A DNA stretch of 64,000 nt from an uncultured Coriobacteriaceae bacterium (GCA_902786015.1 CADAAU010000003.1:102855-166854), one strand, 5' to 3'. Positions 1 to 9,147 are shown, counted from the stretch's first letter. Translations and numbers: made by a program. The notes: generated by a model not told the origin, from the sequence alone.

Positions 1-1
1 G

Positions 2-1021
2 TGGGACTACGTGATCGCCTTCACCTACCAGCTCGACATCAACAAGGTCGACTCCGAGGGCAAGCCGCTCACCGGCGCCGAGTTCTCGCTCGAGAAGCTC
101 GTCAAGGGCGCGATGGATGCCGACGACAAGTACGAGGCCGTCAAGACAATCGCTAACGGCGGCGGCGACAGCAAGAACGTCTTCACGGCGACAGGTCTCG
201 ACGACGGCACTTACCGGCTCACGGAGACGAAGGCGCCCGAAGGCTACGTCGCTGCCTCGCCCGTGACCTTTACCGTGACGGCCGATCACAACGTGGTGTG
301 GGACTACACCTCCGACGCCGCATCAGATCCAGCCTTCTCGCCCGATGGACGCGCCGACATCCTCAACGGCCTCACCGGCGAGCTGACTGACGGCAAGCTC
401 AAGATCGCGGACGGCGAGACGCTCAAGACTCTCGAGGTCGGCAGCAAGACCGACTGGGTCGGCACGGAAAGCCTCGCGGCCTACGTCGAGAACACGCCCG
501 GCGCGACGCCGGTCAAGGGCGCGATTCAGGTCAAGAAGACCGTCGTCAGCACGCGCGGCGAGGACAAGGAGCGCGAGTACGACTTCAAGGTCACGCTCTA
601 CTACAACGAGAAGGACCAGTCGGACGGCAACATCGCGACGGCCGTCAACGGCAAGTACGGTGACCTGGAGTTCAAGGACGGCGTCGCCACCTTCACCCTC
701 AAGCACAACGAGACGAAGAAGGCGACCGACCTGCCCGTCGACGAGTATCCGGAGCTCGCGTGGGGCGCCGAGGAGACCGACTCAAAGGGCCTCACGCCGT
801 CCGGTGGCCTCGAGAGGACGCTCCTCGACGGGACCAAGTCCAGGACCTTCACCAACACCTACACCGCGCCGAAGGACTCGGCGTCCTCGGCCACCTCGTC
901 CAAGACCAGCACGCCCAAGACGAGCGACGACACGAACTTCGTGCCCGCTGCGGTCATCGCCGTCGCCGGTGCCGCGATCGTGGCAGGCGGCATCGTCTAC
1001 CGCAAGCGCAAGAACCAGTAG
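2..1021 (+). CDS. Cna-B/pilin-like cell-wall-anchored protein, 5' end outside window
   Basis: A surface protein C-terminal part. The frame is open to the left edge (WDY precedes the first GTG at 11), so the start lies outside. The first domain is a Cna-B/SpaA isopeptide fold with INKVD supplying the Lys and the LTETKAPEGY block with its Glu. The second (about residues 170-285) starts IQVKKTV and ends FTNTY, as in FctA-like pilin domains. The C-terminus has a Ser/Thr-rich spacer, a PKTSDD motif replacing canonical LPXTG, a hydrophobic helix and a basic YRKRKNQ tail, the layout of a sortase signal. Known biology of the family: self-locking isopeptide bonds and sortase anchoring or pilus assembly. 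No sortase is in the window, so whether this is a backbone pilin, a tip adhesin or a stand-alone adhesin cannot be told. Confidence 0.82.
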   Translation, partial: WDYVIAFTYQLDINKVDSEGKPLTGAEFSLEKLVKGAMDADDKYEAVKTIANGGGDSKNVFTATGLDDGTYRLTETKAPEGYVAASPVTFTVTADHNVVWDYTSDAASDPAFSPDGRADILNGLTGELTDGKLKIADGETLKTLEVGSKTDWVGTESLAAYVENTPGATPVKGAIQVKKTVVSTRGEDKEREYDFKVTLYYNEKDQSDGNIATAVNGKYGDLEFKDGVATFTLKHNETKKATDLPVDEYPELAWGAEETDSKGLTPSGGLERTLLDGTKSRTFTNTYTAPKDSASSATSSKTSTPKTSDDTNFVPAAVIAVAGAAIVAGGIVYRKRKNQ

Positions 1022-1042
1022 TTCGCAAGCGCACATAACGCC

Positions 1043-1082
1043 CAGAACCCCCTCAGGCCCAGCCCGAGGGGGTTCTGCTTTT
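1043..1082 (+). terminator. Rho-independent terminator of the pilin-like gene
   Basis: A stem of CAGAACCCCCTC paired with GAGGGGGTTCTG around an 11-nt loop, followed by CTTTT. It starts 22 nt after the stop codon. Confidence 0.85.
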
Positions 1083-1158
1083 CCAAGGTAGCCCGCCTCT
1101 CTAGCGTCCATTCCGGCTTTATGCCATAATGTATATATCCCCGTTGATAGGAATAATT

Positions 1159-4100
1159 ATGAATGCGCGTCGCTGGTACCAGCTCTTTTCGTTGATGCCT
1201 TGCGTGCTGTTGGCCCTGTTTGTCTTGGCTCCGGTTCAAGTGGCGCACGCGGACGGCGAATACGTGCCCGGTGAGGTTGTGGTCGTGTATGAGGAAGAAG
1301 TCCCCACGGCAAAGACCGAGCAAGACATCCAAAAGCTCGGATACGAGGTAGAAGAGCAGGTCACGGAACCCGTTGCCGAGAAGGCAGCCGTTGCGGAAGT
1401 GCCCAAAAACACCAGTGTGGAAGAGGCTGTCGTCGAACTCGAGTCGCTCGACGGCGTCGCCCTCGCGCAACCCAACTACATATATCATCTGGTAGACCCT
1501 GCGAGTGAAGTCGACGATCAAGACACCATCACAAACGATACGTACCAAAAGAGGGAATTGCTGCAAAACCTCAAGCTGGCAAGCCTCCACCAGGCATGGG
1601 ACCTCGCAAAAACAAACAAATCTGTCTCAGTGGTCGTCATCGACACCGGCTGCTACCTCAACCATGAGGACCTGCGCAACAACGTGGACTGGAATCATGC
1701 GTGGGACTTTGTTTCCACGAAGAATGCAGAGGGAGTCAGCCTTACCTCGGCTATGGGCAGCAACTCCTCAGACGTGGGAGACTTCAACGGACATGGCACG
1801 CACGTGTGTGGTGTCGTGGCGGCCGAGGCGAACAACAGCGTGGGAATCGCGGGCGTATCGTATAACGCGAACATCATACCCATGCGCGTGTTGGACGAGA
1901 GCGGAAACGGCACCACAACCTCGGTGATTCGTGCGCTCAACAAGGCGTTAGCGCTCAAGCACGACGGCGTAAACGTCCGCGTGGTCAACATGAGCCTTGG
2001 TGGCGAGGGGACCGACGAGGCACTGTGCAGGCTCATTGGCACCCTTGCTGATGAGGGCATTCTGTGTGTGTGCGCGGCTGGCAACGAAAGCTCTGCCGGG
2101 CCAGAGATTCCTGCCGACGCGCCGGACGCGATCTCGGTCATGGCCGTGGACAAGGACAACAAGCATACCTACTACACGAACTACAAAGAGGGTTCAAACA
2201 TCAACACGGGCAAGACCATAAGTGCCATGGGAGGCGGGGGTAGCAACAACCCTGACTATGTTTGGTCTTCTTACAAAGGTGGCGAAAGCGCCTATGCCGG
2301 TTTGATTGGCACCTCGCAGGCAACTCCCGTGGTTGCGGGCACTGCTGCGCTCGTCTTTGCAGCCAACCCCAGTCTCTCGGCCCGCGAAGTGCGCGAGATC
2401 CTCATGTCTACGGCCGACCCCATAAACGGCAATTCCAACTACTCGTACAAGGATGGCGCAAGCTCGGGATCGGTGAACGCATACAAAGCGGTTGCGGCAG
2501 CTCAGAATCTCGCTGTTGACGACGTTTCCATTCCGCAGGCGGAACAGTTGACCTACACCGGTACGGAGCAGGCAGGCGTTGTGTCGAACGATGCCTACGA
2601 GCTGCAAACTATTGATCTGGCCTCGCGCGAGGAAGCGATTGAGCTGTCTGACTTCTCTGAGGTTCCCAGCGAGCAGATTCGCGACGGCGCGCGCGCCACG
2701 GACGTTGGCGTCTACCAAACGGTCGTCCAGCTCAAGTCTGGTTACATGTGGGAGGACAACACGTCTCAGGACAAGAGCGTCGTGTGGGAAATCACGCCGG
2801 CTCCGCTCACGGCTACCTACAAGGACGTAGTGCTGCTCGTAGGCGATACGGTGCCCACTGACGTTGAGGTCACTGGCTTCGTGAACGACGAGACGACACA
2901 GACCGCAGCCGGATACCTAGCGCCTGATCTCGACCTTGGTGGAGCGGCCGACACCGACGGAAAGGCGATTCTTCCGGAAGGCGAGGAGGAGCACGAATAC
3001 GCGGTCCAGCTTACGGGCGGCTCGGCAGACAACTACGAATTCCAAACCTATGCACAGGGGACGGTTAAAGTCGCACGCAAGCTACGAGTTGAGGTTCCCC
3101 AAGCGCAAGATTTGGACTACAACGGAAAGAACCAGATGGGCGTTCCCACGGGCAAAGACTACGAGCTCGTTGGCGGCGAACAAAAGAATGCCGGCACGTA
3201 TACGACCACCGTCCGGCTCAAAGACTCCGAGCGGCAAGAGTGGACCGACGGGACCACGGCAGACAAGACCATATCGTGGACGATCCAAAAAGCGCCCTTG
3301 GAAGTGCGCTACAACGGTGGCAAGGTCCTGCTCAACACGGCCGTTAAGGACATCCCCACGGGCATGACCGTTACGGGTTTTGTGAACGGCGAGACCGAGA
3401 AGACTCTGCAGGGTTTCGCCTATCCCGGACTTGTGCAGATAACGCTCGCGGGCTCGTCGGTCCTTGCAGAAGGCGATTCGCTCCAGAGCGCAGACCTCGA
3501 GGCGAGCGGCGTGACCGGAGTGGTTGCCATCGACAACAACGTTACGAGCACCGTGGGCGTAAAGTACCTGATGCCTGCGGTGGTGGGAATCGAGGTCGCG
3601 GGTGTCTCCAAGGGCGACCCCACCGCGAACTACAAGTTCAAGACCGGCTGGTCCGGCGAGCTCACGGTATATGGCAAGGCCACCGTGCCCACGGTTGCCA
3701 ACAAGGCGTATAACGGCAGCGACCAAAAGGGCGTGACTGGCGGAGCGCACTGCAAGGTTACGGGCACGACCTCGGCCAAGAACGTGGGCACCTATACGGC
3801 GACGGCTACGGTCGAGAAGTACTACATCTGGCCCAACAAGACGCCCAACGACACCCAAGAGCAGCGTAAGCTCACGTGGAAGATCACGGCTGCCAACATG
3901 TCGGGCGCGAGCATATCGGGCGTTGGTGCGGCCACATACACGGGCAAGGCAATAGCCCCCTCTCCCACGGTCAAGCTCGGCTCCGTCACCCTCAAGAAGG
4001 ATGCCGACTACACCGTCTCGTACGCCAACAACGTCAACGCCGGAACAGCTACCGTCACCGTCAAGGGCAAGGGCAACTACACGGGCTCCAAGTCCGTTAT

Positions 4101-5445
4101 GTTCAAGATAAACCCGGCTTCCATTACAGGCATAGCGGGCATCGGCGCGGCTACCTACTCGGGCAAGGCGATAACTCCCGGCGTAACGGTTAAATGCGGT
4201 TCCGCCACGGTCCCCGCCTCCGGTTACAGCGTCTCGTATGCCAACAACGTCAACGCTGGCACGGCCACTGTCACCGTCAAGGGCAAGGGCAACTACACCG
4301 GCACGAAGTCCGCCACGTTCAAGATCAATCCGGCTTCCATTAGCGGCATTTCCGTGGCTGGCCGCGTGGCGTATACCGGCTCCGCCCAGAGGCCCGGCGT
4401 CACCGTAAAATGCGGTTCCGCCACGGTCCCCGCCTCGGGATATACCGTCTCCTACGCCAACAACGTCAACGCTGGCACGGCCACTGTCACCGTCAAGGGC
4501 AAGGGCAACTACGCGGGCACGAAGTCCGCCACGTTCAAGATAGGCGCCGCCTCCATCTCTGGCATTTCTGTGGTTGGCAGCGTAACATACACGGGCGCTG
4601 CTCAGAGGCCTGGCATCACCGTAAAATCCGGTTCCTTCACGGTCCCCGCTTCGGGTTACAGCGTCTCCTACGCAAACAACGTCAACGCCGGCACGGCAAC
4701 CGTCACCGTCACAGGCAAGGGCAACTACGCGGGCACGAAGTCCGCGACCTTCAAGATAGGCGCGCTGCCAATTACGGGTGTGTCCGTGGGTGGTGTCCAT
4801 GCGTACACCGGCGCCGCCCAGAGGCCCGGCGTCACCGTGCAGTCCGGATCTTCCGTGGTCCCCGCTTCGGGCTACAGCGTCTCCTACGCAAACAACGTCA
4901 ACTCCGGCACGGCAACCGTCACCGTCACCGGCAAGGGCAACTACGTCGGTTCCATGTCTACCACATTCCAAATCGTCGCGCCTTCTGTAAGCTATCGCGT
5001 CCATGTGCAGACGTACGGTGACCAGCCACTGCGGAGTAACGGCGAGGAGGCGGGTACGACCGGTCAATCCAAGCGTCTGGAAGCCATCTGGATTAATTTG
5101 GATGGAGATTTCCCCGTTTCGGGTGGCATCCAGTATCGCACGCACGTACAGACCTATGGTTGGCAGGATTGGGTCTCCGATGGCAACAAGAGCGGTACCA
5201 GTGGCCAGTCCAAGCGGCTTGAGGCGATTCAGATTCAGCTCACCGGTGAGATGGCTAATCTATACGACGTGTATTATCGCACGCATGCCCAAACCTATGG
5301 TTGGCTCGGTTGGGCAAAGAACGGCGCTCAGGCGGGGACGGCGGGCTACTCAAAGCGCCTTGAGAGCATCCAAATCGTGCTCGTGCCCAAGGGTGGACAA
5401 GCGCCCGGGCAAACCGATGATTGCTTCCGCGAACGCCAACGCTAA
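1159..5445 (+). CDS. secreted S8 subtilisin-like protease with Ig-like tandem repeats and C-terminal ChW repeats
   Basis: A large extracellular serine protease of 1428 residues from the ATG at 1159, which has an AGGA ribosome site; upstream ATGs lack one. A signal peptide ends in VAHA. Catalytic triad: Asp162 (VVVIDTGC), His212 (GHGTHVCG), Ser386 (GTSQATP). MBG/YDG-like beta domains follow (about 450-910), then five tandem units of about 72 residues (about 911-1273), each holding YANNVNAGTATVTVKGKGNY or a close variant. The C-terminus has three ChW repeats (YRxHxQTYGW...GTxGxSKRLEaI), a module known from clostridial surface proteins and thought to mediate wall or ligand binding. There is no sortase motif, so retention is probably through the ChW repeats. 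The substrate is unknown. It ends just before the minus-strand activase gene, so the two converge. Confidence 0.9.
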   Translation: MNARRWYQLFSLMPCVLLALFVLAPVQVAHADGEYVPGEVVVVYEEEVPTAKTEQDIQKLGYEVEEQVTEPVAEKAAVAEVPKNTSVEEAVVELESLDGVALAQPNYIYHLVDPASEVDDQDTITNDTYQKRELLQNLKLASLHQAWDLAKTNKSVSVVVIDTGCYLNHEDLRNNVDWNHAWDFVSTKNAEGVSLTSAMGSNSSDVGDFNGHGTHVCGVVAAEANNSVGIAGVSYNANIIPMRVLDESGNGTTTSVIRALNKALALKHDGVNVRVVNMSLGGEGTDEALCRLIGTLADEGILCVCAAGNESSAGPEIPADAPDAISVMAVDKDNKHTYYTNYKEGSNINTGKTISAMGGGGSNNPDYVWSSYKGGESAYAGLIGTSQATPVVAGTAALVFAANPSLSAREVREILMSTADPINGNSNYSYKDGASSGSVNAYKAVAAAQNLAVDDVSIPQAEQLTYTGTEQAGVVSNDAYELQTIDLASREEAIELSDFSEVPSEQIRDGARATDVGVYQTVVQLKSGYMWEDNTSQDKSVVWEITPAPLTATYKDVVLLVGDTVPTDVEVTGFVNDETTQTAAGYLAPDLDLGGAADTDGKAILPEGEEEHEYAVQLTGGSADNYEFQTYAQGTVKVARKLRVEVPQAQDLDYNGKNQMGVPTGKDYELVGGEQKNAGTYTTTVRLKDSERQEWTDGTTADKTISWTIQKAPLEVRYNGGKVLLNTAVKDIPTGMTVTGFVNGETEKTLQGFAYPGLVQITLAGSSVLAEGDSLQSADLEASGVTGVVAIDNNVTSTVGVKYLMPAVVGIEVAGVSKGDPTANYKFKTGWSGELTVYGKATVPTVANKAYNGSDQKGVTGGAHCKVTGTTSAKNVGTYTATATVEKYYIWPNKTPNDTQEQRKLTWKITAANMSGASISGVGAATYTGKAIAPSPTVKLGSVTLKKDADYTVSYANNVNAGTATVTVKGKGNYTGSKSVMFKINPASITGIAGIGAATYSGKAITPGVTVKCGSATVPASGYSVSYANNVNAGTATVTVKGKGNYTGTKSATFKINPASISGISVAGRVAYTGSAQRPGVTVKCGSATVPASGYTVSYANNVNAGTATVTVKGKGNYAGTKSATFKIGAASISGISVVGSVTYTGAAQRPGITVKSGSFTVPASGYSVSYANNVNAGTATVTVTGKGNYAGTKSATFKIGALPITGVSVGGVHAYTGAAQRPGVTVQSGSSVVPASGYSVSYANNVNSGTATVTVTGKGNYVGSMSTTFQIVAPSVSYRVHVQTYGDQPLRSNGEEAGTTGQSKRLEAIWINLDGDFPVSGGIQYRTHVQTYGWQDWVSDGNKSGTSGQSKRLEAIQIQLTGEMANLYDVYYRTHAQTYGWLGWAKNGAQAGTAGYSKRLESIQIVLVPKGGQAPGQTDDCFRERQR
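3889..4977 (+). repeat. five tandem ~216-bp coding repeats in the subtilase gene
   Basis: Five consecutive units of about 216 bp encode near-identical beta domains. Similarity is highest over the YANNVNAGTATVTVKGKGNY segment and rises toward the later copies, as expected from unequal recombination. Copy number is likely to vary between strains. Confidence 0.85.
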
Positions 5446-5493
5446 TTGCAAGAGAAGGCGGGGCCAAATATCCTCTGGACCCGCTTGAATTTG

Positions 5494-5537
5494 TTATGGA
5501 ACAGGGGACGGGTTTTTTGTTCCACGCCCCCTGCCCC
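5494..5537. repeat. possible degenerate copy of the GGAAC...GTTCC repeat
   Basis: TGGAACAGGGG is followed by a T-run and GTTCCA, then CGCCCCCTGCCCC. It resembles family 2 (GGAAC...GTTCC arms) and sits between two convergent genes, where the G/C-rich arms and T-run could also end transcription. Confidence 0.35.
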
Positions 5538-5574
5538 ACAACGGGCGCGTAACGGGAACGGAAAAATTACACGG

Positions 5575-6483
5575 CTAGAAAAAGGCTTCTATGCCCTCGT
5601 TGAGGTAGGTCTGCCGGTACTGTTCAAGGTCCTCGGGGTGCAGGTTCTGCGTGCCGTGCATGGAGTAGGGCATTCCAAGAAGCTCGTACTTGGTCTCGCC
5701 ATAATTGTGGAAGGGGAGGAGCTGTACGCGGGTGCTGCCGGCATCGAGAAGCCAACGGGCCATCGCGCGAGCGTCTTCGAGGTTGTCGTTGAAGCCTGGG
5801 ATGACGGGAGTACGGGGCAGCACGTCTGGATGATGAACCAGCGCCCAGCGTAGGTTCTCGAGCATGAGGTCGGCCCGGGCGCTTGCATGGTCGCGGAGCT
5901 TGGCAGGATCGATGTGCTTGAGGTCGATGAGCATGTGGTCGAGCAGCATTGCGATGCGCTGGAACGTCTTTGCGGGTACGTGCGCCTCGGTCTCGATGCA
6001 GGTGTCGATGCCCTTGTCGCGCAGTCGGACGAGCAATTCCTCGCAGAAGTCAGGCCAGGTGAGTGCCTCGCCGCCGCTGAGCGTCACGCCGCCACCGGAG
6101 TCCTCATAAAAAGGCTGGTCCTGGAGGCACACGTGCAGGACCTCGTCCACCGTCTTGGTCTCGCCGGTACACGTGAGGGCGTGTGTGGGACAGGCGGCGA
6201 CGGCGGCCTTAGCCTCGGGCGCGTCACCGCGCAAGGCACGCACGTCTATGTGACGCTTGCGCGCGCGATTGGCGGCCTTGGCATTGGGTGCGGCTGCGAG
6301 GCAGGCCCCGCATCCCACGCAGGCGCTTTCCTTCCACTCGAGCTGCGGTGCGCGCTGCTGGCTCTCGGGGTTCGAGCACCATGCGCAGCGCAGCGGACAT
6401 CCCTTGAGGAAGACGACGGTGCGGATGCCCGGCCCATCGTCGAGGCTGAACTTCTGTATGTTGAACACTGTTGCCGTCTGCAT
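5575..6483 (-). CDS. glycyl-radical-enzyme activating enzyme (radical SAM, YbiY/PflE-like)
   Basis: Generates the glycyl radical on the partner enzyme encoded divergently at 6646, using SAM and a [4Fe-4S] cluster. The CX3CX2C radical-SAM motif is GCPLRCAWC (Cys29, 33, 36). SLDDGPGIRT and SGGEALTWPDF are the usual activase blocks. The ferredoxin-like insert has CVGCGAC followed by AAAP, so the customary fourth Cys is Ala; a lone Cys in AACPTHAL may complete a single auxiliary cluster instead of two. Start chosen at the ATG with AAAGGAC upstream, giving 302 residues, normal for the family. E. coli ybiY beside ybiW and fsaA is the same arrangement. The partner is inferred from adjacency. Confidence 0.9.
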   Translation of the reverse strand: MQTATVFNIQKFSLDDGPGIRTVVFLKGCPLRCAWCSNPESQQRAPQLEWKESACVGCGACLAAAPNAKAANRARKRHIDVRALRGDAPEAKAAVAACPTHALTCTGETKTVDEVLHVCLQDQPFYEDSGGGVTLSGGEALTWPDFCEELLVRLRDKGIDTCIETEAHVPAKTFQRIAMLLDHMLIDLKHIDPAKLRDHASARADLMLENLRWALVHHPDVLPRTPVIPGFNDNLEDARAMARWLLDAGSTRVQLLPFHNYGETKYELLGMPYSMHGTQNLHPEDLEQYRQTYLNEGIEAFF

Positions 6484-6525
6484 GCCTGTCCTTTCTTGTT
6501 TACACACATACGATAGTATCATAAG

Positions 6526-6613
6526 TTACGAACGGAAGCATAAGTAAAATTGAACAAAATAATACCTTGACTGTCCATAAGCATTCTCCTAGAATGATTT
6601 ACGAACGAAAGCA
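6526..6613. promoter_or_regulatory. direct-repeat operator, likely DeoR-family type
   Basis: Two copies of TTACGAACGRAAGCA lie at 6526-6540 and 6599-6613, differing at one base, in the divergent activase/enzyme region. Read on the other strand they give TGCTTTCGTTCGTAA; TTCGTT-type repeats are typical of DeoR-family sugar-phosphate repressors. The right copy covers the expected transcription start of the promoter at 6567-6595 and the left copy faces the activase gene, so one repressor could control both directions. The regulator is not encoded here. Confidence 0.6.
6567..6595 (+). promoter_or_regulatory. sigma-70-type promoter of the glycyl radical enzyme gene
   Basis: TTGACT, a 17-bp spacer, then TAGAAT. 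Start of transcription is expected near 6602, inside the right operator repeat, which suggests repression by occlusion. Confidence 0.65.
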
Positions 6614-6645
6614 AACATGGTTCCTAAAGAGAAGGGATTGCATTC

Positions 6646-9063
6646 ATGGAGAACCGCGAGCACTTCGGAGCACTTACCGAGCGCATGCAGGCATACCGTG
6701 AGGAGGTGCTCGACGAGCGACCCTTCGTAGACGCGGAACGCGCCGTGCTGTACACGGAGTCATACCGTCAGACGCTCGACCAGCCGCCCGTGATGCGCCG
6801 CGCTCTGGCCTTCGCGCACGTGCTCGACCACATGACCATCTACATCGAGGACAAGACACTGATCGCCGGCAACCAGGCCACCAAGAACGGCAACGCGCCG
6901 GTCTTCCCCGAATACACGCTCGGCTTCGTGATTGACGAGCTCGACCTCTTCGAGAGGCGCGACGGTGACGTGTTCTACATGACCGAGGAGGACAAGCAGG
7001 CCGTTCGCGACATCGCGCCTTTTTGGGAGGGCAACACCCTGCGTGACCACGGGTTGGCGATGCTTCCCGACGAGTTGTCTCCCTTCATGGAGACCGGCGT
7101 CTTTGGCATGGAGGGCAAGCTCAACGCCGGCGACGCGCACCTTGCCATCAACCACGCGCGCATGCTCAGGGAGGGCCTGCGCGGCTACGAGGAGCGTGCC
7201 CGCACCGCAAAGGACGGGCTAGACCTCGCCGACCCCGAGGCCGTGAACAAGTACGCCTTCTACAAGGCCGTGCTCGTGGTCATCGACGCCGTGCGCCGCT
7301 GGGCCAGCCGCTACTCCGAGCTGGCCGCCGAGCAGGCCGCCGCGTGCGACGACCCCACCCGCAGGGCTGAGCTCGAGCGCATGGCAGTCGCCTGCGCCCG
7401 TGTGCCCTACGAGCCGGCCGAGACCTTCTTCGAGGCCGTGCAGGCCGTGTGGTTCAGCCAGGTGCTCCTGCAGATCGAGTCCAACGGCCACTCGCTCAGC
7501 TTCGGCCGCTTCGACCAGTACATGCATCCGTACTACGAGGCCGACCTCGCCGCTGGCCGCATCACCGAGGACGAGGCGCTCGAGCTTCTCACCAACCTCT
7601 GGATCAAGACGCTCACCGTGCAGAAGATCCGCAGCCAGGCGCACACCTACAGCTCGGCCGGCAGTCCCATGTACCAGAACGTGACCATCGGCGGCCAGAC
7701 GCCCGACACCCACGAGGACGCCGTCAACCCCATGAGCTGGCTCGTTTTGCGCTCCGTCGCCCAGACCCGCCTCACGCAGCCGAACCTCACCGTGCGCTAC
7801 CACGCTGGCCTCGACCCGGCGTTCTTCGACGAGTGCGTGGAGGTCATGAAGCTGGGGTTCGGCATGCCTGCCCTCAACAACGACGAGATCATCATCCCCA
7901 GCTTCATCGCCTGGGGCGTGAGCGAGTACGACGCCTACAACTACTCCGCCATCGGCTGCGTCGAGACAGCCGTGCCCGGCCGCTGGGGCTACCGCTGCAC
8001 CGGAATGAGCTACATCAACTTCCCGCGCCTGCTGCTGTGCGCCATGAACGGGGGAGTGGACCTCACCTCGGGCAAGCGCTTCGTGGAGGGGCACGGGAAC
8101 TTCCTCGAGTGGGAGACCTTCGACGAGCTCATGGCCGCTTGGGACGCGAGCCTGCGCGAGATGACCAAGTGGTCCGCCGTGGTGGAGAACGCCATCGACA
8201 AGGCCTCCGAGCGCGAGGTGCCCGACGTGCTCTGCTCCGCCCTCACCGACGACTGCATCGCGCGCGGCAAGACCATCAAGGAGGGTGGCGCGGTCTACGA
8301 CTTCATATCTGGCCTGCAGGTGGGCATCGCCAACATGGCCGACAGCCTTGCCGCCATCAAGAAGCTCGTCTACGAGGAGGGTCGAATTTCGCGGCAGCAG
8401 CTATGGGACGCGCTGATAAGCGACTTCGCCGGCGAGGAGGGCGCACGCATCCAGCAGATGCTCGTCGACGGCGCCCCCAAGTACGGCAACGACGACGACT
8501 ACGTGGACCAGCTGGCAGTCGACTGCTACGCCCCCTACATCGACGAGGTTGCCAAGTACCCAAGCACGCGCTACGGTCGCGGCCCCATCGGCGGCATCCG
8601 CTACGCCGGCACGAGCTCCATCAGCGCGAACGTGGGCCAGGGCATGGGCACCATGGCAACGCCTGACGGCCGCCACGCACACGAGCCGCTGGCCGAGGGC
8701 TGCAGCCCCGCGCACAACTGCGACAAGCAGGGCCCGACGGCCGTCTTCAAGTCCGTCTCAAAGCTCCCGACAGATAAGATCACCGGTGGCGTGCTGCTCA
8801 ACCAGAAGGTGACGCCCACGATGCTTGCCCGCGAAGAGAACAAGGTGAAGCTCGAGATGATGCTGCGAACCTTCTTCAACCGCCTGCACGGCTACCACGT
8901 GCAGTTTAACGTGGTGGACCGTGCGACACTGCTCGACGCGCAGGCGCACCCCGAGCGGCACAAGGACCTGATCGTGCGCGTGGCCGGGTACAGCGCGTTC
9001 TTCAACGTGCTGAGCAAGGCGACGCAGGACGACATCATCGACCGTACTGAGCAGGTGCTGTAG
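6646..9063 (+). CDS. glycyl radical enzyme, YbiW (PflF)-like, probable 1,5-anhydroglucitol-6-phosphate lyase
   Basis: An oxygen-sensitive radical enzyme of 805 residues, full length for the family. The radical glycine is Gly781 in RVAGYSAFF and the thiyl cysteine is Cys438 in GCVET with Glu440 beside it. GCVET followed by AVPGRWGYRCTG, and the long run from REVPDVLCSALTDDC to the C-terminus, are what I recall for E. coli YbiW rather than pyruvate formate-lyase, choline lyase or glycerol dehydratase (GCVEP). YbiW has been reported to open 1,5-anhydroglucitol-6-phosphate to 1-deoxyfructose-6-phosphate. The FSA-type aldolase directly downstream fits the next step. The assignment rests on remembered family sequence and neighbours; the family call is firm, the substrate less so. 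Confidence 0.88.
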   Translation: MENREHFGALTERMQAYREEVLDERPFVDAERAVLYTESYRQTLDQPPVMRRALAFAHVLDHMTIYIEDKTLIAGNQATKNGNAPVFPEYTLGFVIDELDLFERRDGDVFYMTEEDKQAVRDIAPFWEGNTLRDHGLAMLPDELSPFMETGVFGMEGKLNAGDAHLAINHARMLREGLRGYEERARTAKDGLDLADPEAVNKYAFYKAVLVVIDAVRRWASRYSELAAEQAAACDDPTRRAELERMAVACARVPYEPAETFFEAVQAVWFSQVLLQIESNGHSLSFGRFDQYMHPYYEADLAAGRITEDEALELLTNLWIKTLTVQKIRSQAHTYSSAGSPMYQNVTIGGQTPDTHEDAVNPMSWLVLRSVAQTRLTQPNLTVRYHAGLDPAFFDECVEVMKLGFGMPALNNDEIIIPSFIAWGVSEYDAYNYSAIGCVETAVPGRWGYRCTGMSYINFPRLLLCAMNGGVDLTSGKRFVEGHGNFLEWETFDELMAAWDASLREMTKWSAVVENAIDKASEREVPDVLCSALTDDCIARGKTIKEGGAVYDFISGLQVGIANMADSLAAIKKLVYEEGRISRQQLWDALISDFAGEEGARIQQMLVDGAPKYGNDDDYVDQLAVDCYAPYIDEVAKYPSTRYGRGPIGGIRYAGTSSISANVGQGMGTMATPDGRHAHEPLAEGCSPAHNCDKQGPTAVFKSVSKLPTDKITGGVLLNQKVTPTMLAREENKVKLEMMLRTFFNRLHGYHVQFNVVDRATLLDAQAHPERHKDLIVRVAGYSAFFNVLSKATQDDIIDRTEQVL

Positions 9064-9147
9064 GAAGGCGGTGGCGGTCTTTGCCTCCTGCTCGAACAGT
9101 CCTCGTTCCTGCGGAGCTCGCATGAGACGAGGACCGCCATCGCCTCC
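9064..9147 (+). repeat. long imperfect inverted repeat between the radical enzyme and aldolase genes
   Basis: GAAGGCGGTGGCGGTCTT at 9064-9081 pairs with GAGGACCGCCATCGCCTCC at 9129-9147, allowing G-U pairs and one or two mismatches. A competing inner stem is TCCTCGT (9100-9106) with ACGAGGA (9127-9133). No T-run follows, so this looks less like a terminator than an RNA-stability or processing structure within the operon. Confidence 0.45.

Noticed and set aside
3889..4977. Regular ~216-bp repeats as a possible CRISPR array
   Set aside because: Units are coding, in frame and far longer than CRISPR repeats; there are no spacers and no cas genes.
3082..5145. 687-codon open frame on the minus strand inside the subtilase gene
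   Set aside because: Low-complexity Gly/Ala/Arg/Val product with no ribosome site; it mirrors the tandem repeat region of the real gene.
6646..9063. Pyruvate formate-lyase
   Set aside because: The pyruvate formate-lyase Cys-Cys pair is absent; GCVET and the C-terminus fit the YbiW type.
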